A stretch of 64,000 nt of DNA, taken from the NCBI GenBank assembly GCA_033439265.1, contig JAVTVX010000012.1, forward strand, positions 29,644,761 to 29,708,760, in the 5' to 3' direction. The position numbers and the translations under genes were made by a program. The notes beneath the pieces are model-generated. The model saw only the letters and a list, made by a program, of their open reading frames with translations. It made no database searches and was not told the DNA's origin. The DNA is from Dillenia suffruticosa. Lineage: Eukaryota; Streptophyta; Magnoliopsida; Dilleniales; Dilleniaceae. How positions within the stretch are numbered: the stretch's first letter is position 1; every line of letters starts with the position of its first letter. Shown piece after piece: positions 33,091-46,229 of this stretch.

Positions 33091-35479
33091 GTTTTAAACT
33101 AAATCGACGGGCGAACGAAAGTTAGATCTGAGATCCGAGGAACCCTAGGTGAGAGAAATGAAATCTCTTCAACCTTTGAATAAATTTTGTCGAATTAGGT
33201 AGTATTAGTTGGTTTTAGATTCGAATTAATATTGATTTTGATTTTGTTATTTACTTATAAATAGAATGAAATTGATGACATTGGAGTATGTTTATAAATT
33301 GAGAAATTTAGGGTTTGTACGAATTTAAGGAAAATGATAAACCCTGACAATAGTCGAAATTTGATGAAAATCGTGATGATTTGATTAGATTGGCTTTCTT
33401 GGTGATTCGATTAAGGGGAGCCTTGTTCTACGTATTGTGATTTTATTGGAGAGTGCGCTATCCTCCCCGAAATCGGTGAGTGGGATTTATTTCAATACTT
33501 CTGTTTAATATGTAAACCCTGTTTTATAACATTTTGATAAATGATCATGATTTGTGGTATGGTTGAAATGTTTTGACTGGTTTTAAAATTGATTTTTGTG
33601 AACCGATGGAGTGTTCAAAAACTGTGTTGAATTATGAAATTATGCATCCATGTGGTTGAAATGTATAATGTGTCATTTTATGTTATATGTTGTATTTGGT
33701 TTGTAAACCTGATTTCGGCACATTTTTTATACGATATTGATTTTAGCCTTGAGGGCTTTGGATTGTATTGCTCCGTAGCTACGAAAGACACCATGAGAGA
33801 CGCTTTGATGGCGTCCGGATATGCCTAGGCCTGGGGTATCCCACGAGTTGTCGTGATTTGATTATCGACACGGTACTAGATAGGTTGAACCCGAAAGGGG
33901 AAGGATTTGGATTTGGATTTTGATATCCTCTCCAAGTCTAGCACCTGGACGAGGTTCGTCGCCAACGCCGGGATAGAGAGCACTTTAAATAAACTTGCAT
34001 ATAACACCCCCGGTGTGCTTGTCATAGATTGCGATAGACCTCTACTAGGACATTTTCGGCTGGCAGCTCTATGATTTTAATGACAGTTATCACGCCCCGA
34101 CCTACTCCCGAACCAGGCACGCAACCAGTCCGTCGCGGCACCCAGATGCACGGGCACCACGTCCCGCACATCGAAGCACCGTAAGGCTGTCAATATTTAC
34201 ATAATCCAAGTTTCCAAATCATAAAGATCCCCAAGTGATAAAAATAATACATGTATGCCTCAATGTAAATTAAAATGAGTGAGAGTTAACCTTATACAGA
34301 CCAGAAGAATTATAAATACAGTCATCCCAATTTAAACAAATACAATGGTCATCTTAATTTTCTCAAGATGAAACAATAACCTCAATATATAGCGGAAGAG
34401 CGGGTAGTCATACCCTGGCCCAGTAGTCTCCAAAGAATATCCAATACAACAATGCGCACAGATCTCTCAGCCCGAGTCTACCCCTGTAGGAAGGAAATGT
34501 GAAGGGTGAGTACCGTAGAGAGGGGGGTTGGTACTCAGCAAGTCAGGGGGGATGACATGCTACAATTAATTTTTTGGGTGAATTAGGAGTGCCAAAATTA
34601 TGTCACAATAAATCCATAGTATGCAAAAAATATATATATATTATGACATCTCAATAAATCATTCACAGCATACGTATCAAATCAAATATACATCCAGTAT
34701 GTATGTCCGTTATATCATGTAGAGCCGGTCGAAAATATTCCGGCAAGGGCCAACCATGGCCAAGGACGGGCAACGTTGGGGGTTTTCACAGTGCAAGTAA
34801 TAAAATAAGGCTTTTTACCCCAACGTTGGCCACAAACTACTCCAACTAGTCTGTATATCAAGCATGTATGGAAACCCGCCGGTGCTAGACCTACCAAGGT
34901 CCTCCCCAGAGTGGTTCAACCGACGACTGTCCATACAATATATATGACAATCTGGCGGATACCCCCTGTAGAGGCGTATCCAGGCACAACAGGTGCCTCT
35001 ACCAAATGTCCTTCGTAGCTACGGAATGCCATAGGAAGCATATCATCATCATCACAGTATCCACAGGGGCATTCAGCCCAAATCACATATTTCAAGCCAA
35101 ATCATCAAGCCCTATCATGTCAAAAGCATGTGCCAATATGCAATGGAAGCATAAAATCATGTGGATATATCAAAGTGTGGCACAATCATCAAGTATCAAA
35201 ATCATGGATGCATATCGATATAAACAAGTTGGGACACTCCATATATCACAAAATATTTTCATAAATCCAGGAGAATAGGTCAATCATACCATTTTAAATC
35301 ATGCTTTTGAAAGTTTTTTAAAACACGGTATCAATTAAAAGTAGATGTCAAGTCTGACTCACCGTTAGGGGAGGATAACACACTCCCCAATATTTCCACA
35401 AAGCGTAAATCAAGTGTCCCCTCCGTTCAACTCAAATAACTCTTAGGGAGACAAACAGTCTGCAAATTTTTAACCTGCG

Positions 35480-36145
35480 CAGTCATGGAAAATAGACTAT
35501 AACTTTGGCTATACGAATCCAAATCAGATGATTCTTATCATTTTAAAGCTAAGGGATAGCACTATAACTCTCATTTTGCACTCTTCCTCAGATTCAAATC
35601 ACAGAATTCCCGGTAAGCCTCATTTTGTTACAGCCATATTTAAGTTTCAGATTCTGTCCAGTTTTTGTACAGAAGCTATAACTTTCATCCTACTCACCAA
35701 ATTCTAATGACATTTTAACATGTTATAGCTAAGATATAGATCTACAACTTTTGTGTTTTGAGTTTTATCTAAATATGTCTGGAAGGGGTTGAACAAAATT
35801 CATGAACAGGACAGATATGTTTTATTGAAACATACAGTTTCTGTCAACACAGTTTTAAGGAAAATTGTATAACTTTCAATTTCCTCATGCGAAATGGCTG
35901 AAATTTATATGTTATAGACAAGACATATATCTATAATTTTCATGTTTTGTGTTTCTTCAAATTAAGACTGGAGAGGGGTCATTTTTACTCACTACTGTCA
36001 AGGTTCGAAACAGGATGCTTCTATGTCGAGTTTCAGGAAAAGTGCCATAACTTTTGGCACAGGCATCAGAATTTGATGATTCTTACCTCGTTGGAAAGAT
36101 AAGACTTAGATCTACAATTCATATAACTATCACATTTTCAAATTA
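35480..36145. repeat. Four degenerate copies of the TATAACTTT / GATGATTC module
   Basis: Modules near 35485, 35655, 35865 and 36035 each have CTATAACTTT, then about 20-30 bp to GATGATTC or its equivalent, then AAGATAAGACATAGATCT-like text and TACAACTTTCATGTTTTG-like text. The same module occurs in LTRs of other families in this window. Confidence 0.7.
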
Positions 36146-36766
36146 TGGCTCTAAGATGCCTTAAAATAACGATGAATCACGGATAGAAATAAAATTTAAA
36201 GTGAGACAGGATAAAATTTCTTACCTTACTTTCTTTGTCTTCCTCTCTTGCTTCTATCCTTGTTCTCACGAATTTGGGAAGAATGAATAAGCATTCTAAG
36301 GCCTTCTTCTTTTATTATTGTGTTAATAACTCACCACCCTATGATCAAATCTCCAATTAATCTAAACCATAGGATCATTTTGACTATTGCATGTGTTTTG
36401 ATTGTTTTTTTTTCATGTGCATGTGTTCTCATTGGCCCACCTTGCCTTTCTCATCTCCATTTGGCCAACACTTGTCCTCCTCACTATAACACTTGTTCAA
36501 TACAAGAATACACTTGTTACATTTCATTTAAGTTTTGTTAATTGCTAACAAGTCCTTTAACTTATAAAAATTCTAATTTGACCCCTAAAATTTTCATTAT
36601 TACACACTAGGCTCAAAATCTTATATTAGACCTAATTAAATTTATTTAATGTGAAATTAAGATTTTGAATCTCTTTGAGTCAAAATTGATCCGATTTGTA
36701 TTTTACTGTCAAATATCATTTTTTTTTTCTTTTTGTGAAAATTCATGAACCTGTAGTAGTAGAAAC

Positions 36767-36790
36767 ATCATATATATATATATATATATG
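36767..36790. repeat. AT microsatellite
   Basis: TATATATATATATATATATATATG close to the end of the level-3 LTR. Confidence 0.95.
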
Positions 36791-37646
36791 AAATGGAATT
36801 CACTATAGAATACACCGAGGGTCGGTGTTACAACAGTGCTTTGGATGCATATTTGACTTGATAATGCGTGCAAATGACATATTGTTGAAATAAAAAAGCA
36901 TGATGATTTGAAATATGATTTGTATACTTGTGTTTTGACACTCCAGTTTCACACTTCATATTTGACGATTGCATTGACCCACTCACTCACTGAGTATTCT
37001 TCCCCGAGTACTCACCCCTCATTTCCCTTCTTGTTTCAGAGATAGTATTTGGCAATGAGCGTTGCTTTTAGGACGCTCAGTATCATTGGGAGATTTGATC
37101 TGGATCTGAGGAGTTATTGTATATTTCCACTGCAATTTCGTGAGTTAACAATTGTATGAGTGATATATATGTATTATGAGATCGATAGACGACCATTATA
37201 TAATTCTAGGATGACTGTATAAATATGGACATGTTATTGCATAATATTGCATTGAGAGATTTCTGGTTCATTGTGTAAATACTTGGGAATGTGTCATATC
37301 TTAGAAGTGTCTTCTAGGATCGCTCGGTGCATCCTCTAAATCACAGGAGGGGCGACTGGCGGCTGTCCATAACTTTGACAGGGGCATGGAAGTAGAGGTC
37401 TGTGGTTAGGTTGTTGGAAATTTTTATATCCTTGCGTTATCTGGATGTTGGCTGTGAGATTGGTTGATTTTGGAGAGATCGGGATTGCAATTTGATTATA
37501 ATACAGGATGATTGTGATTTATACAAGATAAATTGTACTTGGGAAACCTCCAAAATATGGGGAGATTCAACCCGATTTTCTGTAAAAATACAACCGGTAT
37601 TCAGGATAATGGGCGGCTGCTCACGATCCCGGTTTGGGGCGTGACA

Positions 37647-39685
37647 TCATCCTTAGTGTTGACTTAGACATCATCATTGGTGACTCATAACTGTCCAACC
37701 AAAACCTTAGGTAGGCAAACCCCTGGCATCACACAACCCCTACCCAATATCCAACTCTACTTATATTGTTCTTTCTCCAACCGATCATGAGTGAGCAATA
37801 AATTACAGCAGCTACTTATACAATCAGTTACCATAAAACATCTTTTTTATTTGCAATTAAATTCAAAAACTATTTTGCAATTCACATTCATTTTCGTCTC
37901 AAATAAATATCAGTCGACTATGCGAAGTAAATCATGTGGTATTAATATGTCATATTCACATTTCTAACATCTTCGTTTCAAGAGAAGATATTACACTCAA
38001 TCTAAATTATAAAACCATTTTTCAAAATAAGATTTTAAAATATATAAAATTATTTCTCATTAAACAAAACATAAATACCCTACTCAAAGTTTGGGGAAGG
38101 TTTACACTCCCACTAATCCATATCCTTAGCTTTCTCCCTAGTCAAATGGCCTTTGCCTAAGTTTTGTATGCACTATGACATAAAACAAATTTAGGCATTG
38201 TTGTATTACAAACCTAAAACTGTATACCTAATGTGCCAATGTGACTATATTATTTTGGCATCTATTAAGTTTACTAAATACTCATTTCCATTCTAATTTC
38301 TACAAATCCAACCAATATTATAAATTCCCAGCACCTACATGCTTTAGAAGAATGATCATATATGGACTCAAATTCCCGAATTATGAAAATTCCAATTTTT
38401 GCTTATAGATTAGAATAGAACAACAACTTTTATTTTTATAATCCAAGTCTATTCTAATCATACAAAAATATTTAAGTCCCTATTGTGATTGCTGTAACTG
38501 CATTACTCCAATATGTGCAATCACAGAAAAATAGTCATAACTTTCACGACACATCCAATTCATATGATTCAAGTTTCAAATTAAAAATAAAATATGGATT
38601 TACAACTTTCATATTTAGATTTTAGCCTAAATTTGACTCGGAGACAGCTCAAATCCACAGTAAATTTCATGTCTAGAAGAGAATAGAAAATAGAGCATTC
38701 TACAAAACATATTCTTTTTAAAAAATTTACCATCCGATTTTCAATGAAATGTCTACTACAATATGTCATTTCAAATCCCTAAAAGTCTAGTTTCAATACA
38801 AACAAACCCTAGTTAGTTTACATTTATGCAGAGGAAGTTATGAATGAAAAAGCATAGTAAGCCCAAACTATCCGGTTTGCAGGAAAATTTAGGATTTCAT
38901 CTTATTCTAACTTTTCAACGCACATCTAAGTTCAGATTATTAAACATGCTATTCACCATGATTCCAAAAATAAATCAAAACCTAAAACCATGAATTTAAG
39001 CTTACCTTATGCTTGACTCAAGGGATTTATATCCATCCCCAACTTGATCACTTCTAAATGCAAGCTCCTTGCATCAACTTGTTATTATCCCAATTTTTTT
39101 CTTATGATCAACTTAAGAATTTGCTAAAATATATTAAAAGTGAACTAGGAAGGCTTAGAGATAAGAACTTTTGCTGAAAGTTGCTTGCAAGATTCAAATA
39201 AAATTAAAGGGAAAAAAAATAAAAGTCTAGAGAATCCAAAAAGATTCAAGAACCCTTTTTTCTCTCTATTTCTTTCTCTTTTTATCTCTCTCTCTCTTTG
39301 ACATTCCCAGCCAATATACCCACAAAATTACTAAAACACACTTATCCCATTTTATTTCTTAATTGCAACCATCACATAGAAAGAGAAATATTAAATGTTA
39401 TCTTTAACTTTTCTAATTCTTGTTTTCAAAAGAAAGGAAGAGAACAAAAGTAATGAAAGCCAAAACATAGGTGGATTTTTGAAATATTATTAACTCAAAT
39501 ATTGGGCTCCATGATAGGTTCAAAGAATTGGACTCTATAATTTTTGGGTTTCACCACTAGTTCACACTAAACCCAATTTTCATTTCTTAATTCATCCAAT
39601 TCTATAGTTCAAATTTACACTACCAAAATTCACCCTATATGGTACAAGTCATTCATACAACTAAACACCGGTTTCTGGTTTTACA
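37647..39685 (-). repeat. 5' LTR (LTR-B) of the Gypsy element, part 2
   Basis: It resumes with TCATCCTTAGTGTTGAC and aligns with LTR-A from about 24070 (CACTCCCACTAATCC, AAGCTTACCT, TTCTTATGATCAACT) to the shared end TTTTACA. Confidence 0.92.
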
Positions 39686-39690
39686 TGAGA

Positions 39691-40011
39691 GGTTGATGAC
39701 TAAGATTTATCGAAATCATCAAGAATTCACAGATGATTTTTGGTTTGGACATAGATGTTATGGGCTTCCTCCTTCACTCGATTGATGTTAGGATTACAAG
39801 GGAATCAAGCAGTGGGTGAGTGGCTATCCTGTAACTGTCACTTCTACACCATCCATAGGCATCTCTCATGATCAGTTTACTTTGTGTATACTCTTTGGAT
39901 TATTTGTAAGGCTCGATATCAATATGATTTCGAGGCCTCCATCTTATCCCTAGATATTGTAGCCTTAACTGCTTCCTTTACACCCAATAGGGGTGCCTAT
40001 CAATAGGAAGC
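39691..40011 (+). pseudogene. LINE segment 2 (zinc-binding/linker region)
   Basis: It continues the LINE after the duplicated TGAGA: RLMTKIYRNHQEFTDDFWFG follows KFLVWQLNMR of segment 1, then TLWIICKARYQYDFEAS, the IWKAR block. Continuity of the protein across the 16.4-kb Gypsy element is direct evidence that the LINE was the target. Confidence 0.85.
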
Positions 40012-41726
40012 TGTCTAAAATATGCCTTCCATCCCAGTAGTTGGGTTCACTAGACTCCCCTTCTCTAGTATGTTTAAAATGTGACGTTTGAACTCGCGGT
40101 AGTCACACTTCCCGTGTATAATAACACAGAAAGAAATTTATATTAAAAGAAAATAAATTGCTTGCTCTCTTCAAATAAAATAACGGCAAAGTCTCCCGAA
40201 TTTAGTAACTATTTAGCTACCTAGGGTTAATATAAAACTTGATAAAACATACAGATCATATGTAATATCAAACATATGGCATTAATGGCTTTCCTGACCA
40301 TCTGATAGCATACCATGGAATATAGTCTCAACATAGACAAAACTATATGTATAAGGCTCTCATTGGCCTTCAACAATTTATTTACATATAATAGGTAACT
40401 GATACAAATCTAAAAGTAACACAAGAATAGCATGCCTTAACAAAAAATGCAAGTCAAAAAGAGTAGGGATTGAAATCCCTTGACTCAAAGGTCTTTACCC
40501 AATGATTCTCTCTCGTCTCCTTGATCGCCTGAAAACAAGGATATCAAGGTCAACATAAACTGATGAAGTACATGGGGGATCAATAGCATGCATAACAAGT
40601 AATCAGGTATAGAAATCTCAATATCAGCATGTAAATAGCATGATATTGAAGAGTACACAAGAGATACACGTTATCTTAAACAATCTCAAAGAAATAAGTA
40701 TAATTACCACTCTAGATTCATTGTCTTTTCCTACCTTTGTTGTTCTAATTTGAAATTGATATTTAAAAAAAAAAATAGAATGTCGAACCAAATTAGTGTA
40801 TGAAGGTCTAGAAGAGCAAACCAAAATTTGGTATTTCTAAATGAAATTTAGATTTTTTTAGATTAAACACCTCAAACACTTTTCCTGCTTCTAATTCCAT
40901 CCTCGTATGGAGAAGAGATACATCTTTAGTTTCTCAAGCTTTGCAAAGTTTTTAGAATTCTATATACCAATTGTACTCCTTAAGTTTCTCCAACAAGCTT
41001 CTCAAAACTTTTGGAGAAATCATCGTAGTTTCACTTTCTCTTCATGTTAGTTCATGTTCACATGAGTAATGATCACAAAGATCTCAATTTATCACAAAGA
41101 TTACATAAAATTCATAACCAAATATCACAATATGCAATCATATATTCAACCAACTCATAGCACTCTAATGAGCTATTTCAGCACAAACAAGTTTTGATAA
41201 AACCATCATATCTTGGGTTGTAATGTTTGGATCGAGATGAATCCATTTGTCACACTTAGGGCTATAACTAGTATATTCATAACAAGTTTCAATTCTAATT
41301 GCACAGAGAAAACCATATCAAACAATATAACAGCCCAAAATTCACAATACAATTTGTGTAGTTATAGAAAATTAATATAATATCTTCTACCCATATCAAA
41401 TTGAGATAATTCTGTAGCCATTTAAAGATAAGACATAGGGCTACAATGTTTGCATTCAAAGGTTGCCTAATTTAGCCTAAAAGGGAGACAACAACCGAAG
41501 CAAAATTTAGGACAGAAACATATAGAAACGGGGTTTTTCTACCCAAAAAAAGTGATATTTTGAAAATTGACCAAAAATCTATTTATCAATGAAGCTCTTC
41601 AAATTTTATATCCTTTTAAAGATATCGAAGTCTAGTTTCTTTGAAAGAAAACCTTACTAGATTTGTAGTTGTGTAGAGAAATATATTTAATAAAAAACAG
41701 AGTATGATTATGTTATAAATAGAGCA

Positions 41727-41745
41727 ATTTTTTTTTTTTTTTTTT
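41727..41745. repeat. Poly-T run
   Basis: About 19 T in a row within the family B LTR. Confidence 0.95.
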
Positions 41746-42463
41746 GCAAAGATCATGTTATTTTAAAAATGTAATTATCCACGAAACTTTTTGAATCATA
41801 TGTTATTTTAAAGTTATGGAAGTCTAGGCTCTTCAAGAAGAAACTCTACACAATTTGTAGTTGTGTAGAAGAAGATATTGAATAAACAATAGAGTATAGT
41901 TAGACTATCCAGAATGTTAAATATAAGTTTGGTTCCATCTTATGATGTTCCAAAGTGAGATTTTCCTTTCCTTTTTCATTCTATCATTATTTAAGTGCCA
42001 CAAATAGTCTGAAAACATATTAAACATGGTTATTAGATATCAAAGAAACAACACAATCATAGTACTTGCCTCAAACTTGTAATTTTTCCTTTGAGTTTTC
42101 TTTTTTTCCTCTCCAAGCTTTCTTTGGATTTCTAGCTTGTTCTTCATATTTCTTACAGCCCTTTTTGCTTCCCAAAGAATAGGGTTAACATATATATGGA
42201 TGGAGGTGGTTTATTTAAAGATTAAAGAGTGATTTTCATGGAGGTTTGGCTGGGTTTTTGAAAGAGGCGCATTGAATCCAAAAATAGAAATTTTTAGGAA
42301 GAAGAAAGTTATGTCCTAAACTCTTTCTCCTTCCTTTATCTCTTTACCTAAGTGGAATGTGGGACCCCCAAGCATGGTGAGGTGTCAAACGTAAGGGTGT
42401 CATGTAGCGAGTGTTGATGTGTCATGGTGTCTTCAATTTAATTTAATTTAATTATATTTTTTC

Positions 42464-42500
42464 CTATTTCTTTTTCTTTTTCTTTTTCTTTTTCTTTTGT
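42464..42500. repeat. (TTTTTC)n microsatellite
   Basis: About five head-to-tail hexamers in the family B LTR. The corresponding part of the other copy lacks them. Confidence 0.9.
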
Positions 42501-42779
42501 GGATCTCACACCAATCTCTAATTCTGTTCTCTTGTATTATTCTGATCATTTCGATTCATCAATATGTTCTGTAGTCTATACTAATTTTAATATGTTCGAC
42601 CTCTACTTGAAATCATGAATATAAAAATCGAAACATGCATCGCAAACAAAAAGGAAATCAATGAATTTTATCATAATGTGATGCAAAAAACTTAGGTGTG
42701 CTCAATAAAATGCAAATGTAAATGCATAATTTAATTATTTTCTCGAAATGGGACTTTATTGTACTAGAGGACTTATCGG

Positions 42780-42909
42780 TGATGAGTTTGATTTTTGGAT
42801 TAGTGGATTTAACTTAGGGTTGGCAAACTAGTTTATCGCAAAACTATGTGGTGTCCAAGAGGAACTCTTGCTATTATCCCAGGTCAAACTCTTCCCTACT
42901 ATTCTTAAG
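42780..42909 (+). pseudogene. LINE segment 3 (start of RNase H domain)
   Basis: DFWISGFNLGLAN, a stop, then FIAKLCGVQEELLLLSQVKLF fits the beginning of the LINE RNase H domain (AGLGW.I....EA.LLA....A). It is cut by the Copia LTR at 42910 and continues at 47269. Confidence 0.7.
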
Positions 42910-43199
42910 TGAAGGTATTTTATGCTTGGTTAACAAAAAATATACAAAAATGAAAGAAAATTGAAAAAAGATTGATACTTCTCATTGATTGATGATCTGT
43001 GTAAATAAAAAATTTACAATGGAAAAAAAGAAAAATAAGAGTTAACTACTAGCAGTAATAGCTAGTGAATACTTGAAAATCAAAAAAGATGTTGATCGAA
43101 ATAATGTTGCATATATTCAACACTCATTGCATTAGTAGGTGCAAATTCCAAGCTTTCCCTAAAAACTCAAACCTTCTTCTTGGAAGCGCTTTGGTGAAA

Positions 43200-44600
43200 A
43201 TATCTGCAAGTTGATTTTCAATTTTGCAATACTTCAAACATACCGGACCATCCTTTTGAACATCTCTGATAAAGAACAGTTTTACACTGAAATGCTTAGT
43301 TTTTCCATGAAAAACTGGATTGTTTGAGATGGATAGCTAACTGGTTGTCCACCATCACCTCTATACTCATGTTTTGCTCCAAGTGTAAATCAATTAGAAC
43401 TTTTCTAAGCCATAAGGCATGACTAATAGCTGCTGTTGCTGCTATAAATTTTGTTTCAGTTGTAGATTGTGCAACAGCTTCTTTTTTTTGGGGAACACCA
43501 TGTGAATCCCTAATCCAAGGCTTAAGCAATAGCTTGACGTGCTTTTCATGTCATTTAAAGACCCTACCCAATCACTATCAGAATAACTATGTGATTTGAA
43601 ATTTTGTGATGAACAAAACTTGATATCATAATTTAAGGTCCCCTTAACATATCGTTGAACTCCTATTACTGCTTGAAAATGAAATTTGTTTGCACAATTT
43701 AGAACCTTGAAGTGTGCAAGATATCTGTTAATATTGTTGTGAGATATTGTTAAGCACTCAATTAAACTTTTGTAGAGTGTTTTACTTTTTTATTCTATTC
43801 CATCATCCTTGCATAGCTTCTCCTCTTGACACATGCTTGTACTTTTGTAGTCCTCCATATTGAATTTCTTTAGGATCTCCCTTGCATATTTTCTCTGATA
43901 GATGAAAATTTCACCCTTTTCTGTTTAATTTCCATTTTAATGAAATATGACATTTCTCTCAGGTCTGTCATCTCAAAGACTTGCATCATGTCTTTATTGA
44001 ACTACTCAATAAGTTCAACATTGTTGCTTGTGACTAGTAGATCATCCACATATAAAGAGACCACAATAAATTTAGTTTGATTACCTTTGATATATATAGT
44101 GGATTCACTAAGATTTTTGGCAAAACCTAGTTTAAATAATTACTTATCAATTCTACTGTACCAAGCTCTTGGGGTCTATTTTAAACCATACAAAGACTTC
44201 TTTAGTAGATAAACCTTGTCCTCATTCCCTTTCACAACAAAACCTTCAGGTTGCTCAACATAGATTTCTTCCTCCAAAAATCCATTTAAATATGCTGACT
44301 TGACATCAAGTTGATAGATTTTCCTACATCCTGATAGTATCTATCCTTGCAATAGGAACAAATGTGTCAAAGAAATATGCTCCAAAGATTTGAGCATATC
44401 CTTTTATCACTAATCTTGCTTTATGCTTGTTGATTGAGCCATATGCATTTAGCTTTGTTCTGAATACCCACTTGACTCCAATTACTTTTCTATGTTTAGG
44501 TCTTTCAACTAGTTTCAAAATCTGATTTTTTTTCCATCATGGAGAGCTCTTCCTACATTACAACCATCCACTAAGGATCTTTTTCATCTTCCTAATACCC
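43200..44600 (-). pseudogene. Copia reverse transcriptase and RNase H
   Basis: [18 protein letters not shown] and [13 protein letters not shown] (44500-44400) open the RT. SLYVDDLLVTS (about 44060-44030) keeps the YVDD catalytic box. VAQSTTETKFIAATAAISHA and WLRKVLIDLHLEQ (43475-43380) belong to RNase H. Several stops. Confidence 0.9.
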
Positions 44601-44879
44601 ACCCAGTTCAAGAGCAGCAACATTACATTTCTAATAAATATCAGAGAGCAATATAGTACCTCTTATAGGAGGATCATCAACTAACTCATCTAGGTTCTAC
44701 AAAGGATCAACAATCAACTTCTTTTTTTGCATTATTTGAGCTCCATTGCTCATTCTCCATGAAGTGCACAACCGTGCTTATCAGAATTTTCCTTGGGTGA
44801 GGTTGGAAAACTTTATAAGCCTTAGATGTTGAGCTATATCCCACAAAGATACCAGGTTCAGGTTCAGGTTCAGCTTTCT

Positions 44880-45670
44880 TATCTAATTTGTCTCTTTTAA
44901 TCTATGGCATATAAATAAAACACAAGAATCCAAATGCTTTAAAATTCTTTAATGAGGGTTTGTAACCATAGCAAATTTTCCCATCTACAGCTTTAGTGGA
45001 AAGTCTATTTAGCATAAATACTGTAATATTTGCAACCTCTGCCCAATACTCTTTAGTTAACCGTTTCTCATGAAGCATACTTCTGACCATTTCCATTATC
45101 ATCCTATTATTTCTTCCACTGACTCCATTTTGTTGAGCATGGAGAAGTTGATGCTTAAAAAAATAAAAAAATAAGAAAAAAATTGTTCTAAAGTATAGTC
45201 CTCGCCATTATTAGACCTTAGAACTTGGATCTTGAAGCCACTTTGGTTCTCAATCCACTGCTTAAATTTCCAAAACACACTGCAGCCATTGATGTGAACC
45301 TGAGAAAATAAATCCAGCACATTCTAGTCATATATAAAAGCAATGTAATATATACTCCCTTTGAGTAAAGGAGTTCTTGAAGGTCCAGTAAAATCTATGT
45401 GAATTAATTGCAACCTCTCATTGCTCTCTTGGTTGCTCGTTTGAAGGGTAGTCTTGCCTGCTTGCCGTATTGACATGTCTTATAGCTTGGTATTTCAGAC
45501 TCCAAGTGAGGTAAGCCATGAACCATCTTCTTTCTTTGCATCATCAGTACTGCTGGATCATAAAAATGGTCTAGCCTCTTGTGCCAGATTTCTGTAATAT
45601 TTACAGAAACTGAATAAGTTGTTTGCTCCTCCCTTATTGGATGAAGTGAGAAACATTTTCCTCTCATTTT
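44880..45670 (-). pseudogene. Copia integrase
   Basis: IWHKRLDHFYDPAVLMMQ and PSYKTCQYGKQARLPF form the HHCC pre-integrase domain. Downstream, FKIQVLRSNNGEDYT (usual IK.LRSDNGGEY), RSMLHEKRLTKEYWAEV and FLCFIYMP (usual FGC.AYVHVP) follow the core. The second catalytic Asp region is altered and stops interrupt it. Confidence 0.87.
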
Positions 45671-45775
45671 GATTCTGAAGACTTCCTTGTCATTGGCATC
45701 CTTGATTAAACATTGCTCATTTTCAAAAATGACCCTAAATCCCTACTCAACTAAGTGTCCCACACTTGGCAAATT

Positions 45776-46220
45776 TTAATCAATATCACGTACAAACAAA
45801 ACATCATAAATTAATTTTGTACCTATGCAAATTTCAATGGCCACTGTTCCCTTTCCATCGACAATAATGAGATCACCTTTGCCGATTCTAACTTTTGATA
45901 CCAATGATCTGTCCAGCTCTCTCAAAAGATCCTGATCATAGGTCATATGATTTGTACAGCCACTGTCCACAAGCCAACATTCACTTGAGTTGCTAGTTGT
46001 AAAACAAGTTACTACAAATAGTTGCTCTTCCTCCAAATAATCTACAACTTGATCCTTAATCTTTAGCTAAGATTACTTCTACAGATTTTCTCATAATGCC
46101 CCAACTTGTTGCACTTATCACATTTGACATCAAGTCTTTTCTAACATTTGAAAGGAGGATGTCCCTTCTTGTAACAATGTTTGCAAGGAGGAAATCCTTT
46201 GTTTTTTTCCTCCATTATTA
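45776..46220 (-). pseudogene. Copia protease and CCHC zinc knuckles
   Basis: SECWLVDSGCTNHMTYD is the protease site (DSG). Upstream, PPCKHCYKKGHPPFKC and VKCDKCNKLGHYEK are two CCHC-type knuckles from the end of gag. Confidence 0.87.
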
Positions 46221-46229
46221 TTGCTAGTA

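Larger units (their letters stand above)
34088..36832 (-). mobile_element. Nested solo LTR, level 3 (2,745 bp)
   Basis: The plus strand starts TATCACGCCCCGACC (first G mutated) and ends GGGTCGGTGTTACA. The perfect target duplication is ACAGT (34083-34087 and 36833-36837). The outer LTR continues across it. Orientation is opposite to its host LTR. It contains four degenerate copies of a module of about 130 bp. No internal genes, so it is a solo LTR. Confidence 0.92.
32261..37646 (+). mobile_element. Nested solo LTR, level 2, itself interrupted
   Basis: It starts TGTAATACCC and ends GGGGCGTGACA. Flanks are TCGTC (32256-32260) and TCATC (37647-37651), a 5-bp target duplication with one G-to-A change. 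Without the inner LTR (34088-36832) it is about 2.64 kb. Its plan matches the LTR at 55871: a CT-rich stretch near the start, then an AACCCTAGGTGAGA-type motif, an ACTCACCCCTCATTT block and a GGGGAGATTC block before the end. No pol or gag was found, so it is a solo LTR. Confidence 0.88.
23263..39685 (-). mobile_element. Ty3/Gypsy chromovirus (Tekay/Del-like), full-length but decayed, with nested insertions
   Basis: Both LTRs start TG and end CA. LTR-A (23263-26052) and the interrupted LTR-B (31489-32260 plus 37647-39685) are 2,790 and about 2,806 bp. Flanks carry a perfect 5-bp duplication TGAGA (23258-23262 and 39686-39690). Internal minus-strand genes run gag, protease, RT, RNase H, integrase and chromodomain in the expected order. 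The LTRs are only about 75% identical in the part compared by eye, so the insertion is old. Without its own nested insertion it is about 11.0 kb. It sits in the LINE, whose frame continues on both sides. Confidence 0.92.
40012..42770 (-). mobile_element. Ty3/Gypsy LTR (family B), probable solo LTR in the LINE
   Basis: It is homologous to 2012-4770 over almost the whole length. LINE sequence lies on both sides, so it is an insertion without internal genes. The exact termini and target duplication could not be resolved, because the ends have lost the TG/CA dinucleotides or are offset. Confidence 0.65.

Noticed and set aside
32459..33097. 212-codon open frame, Ala/Arg/Pro/Ser-rich
   Set aside because: Several overlapping frames on both strands are open in the same GC-rich repeat, no domain is visible, and it lies inside a solo LTR.
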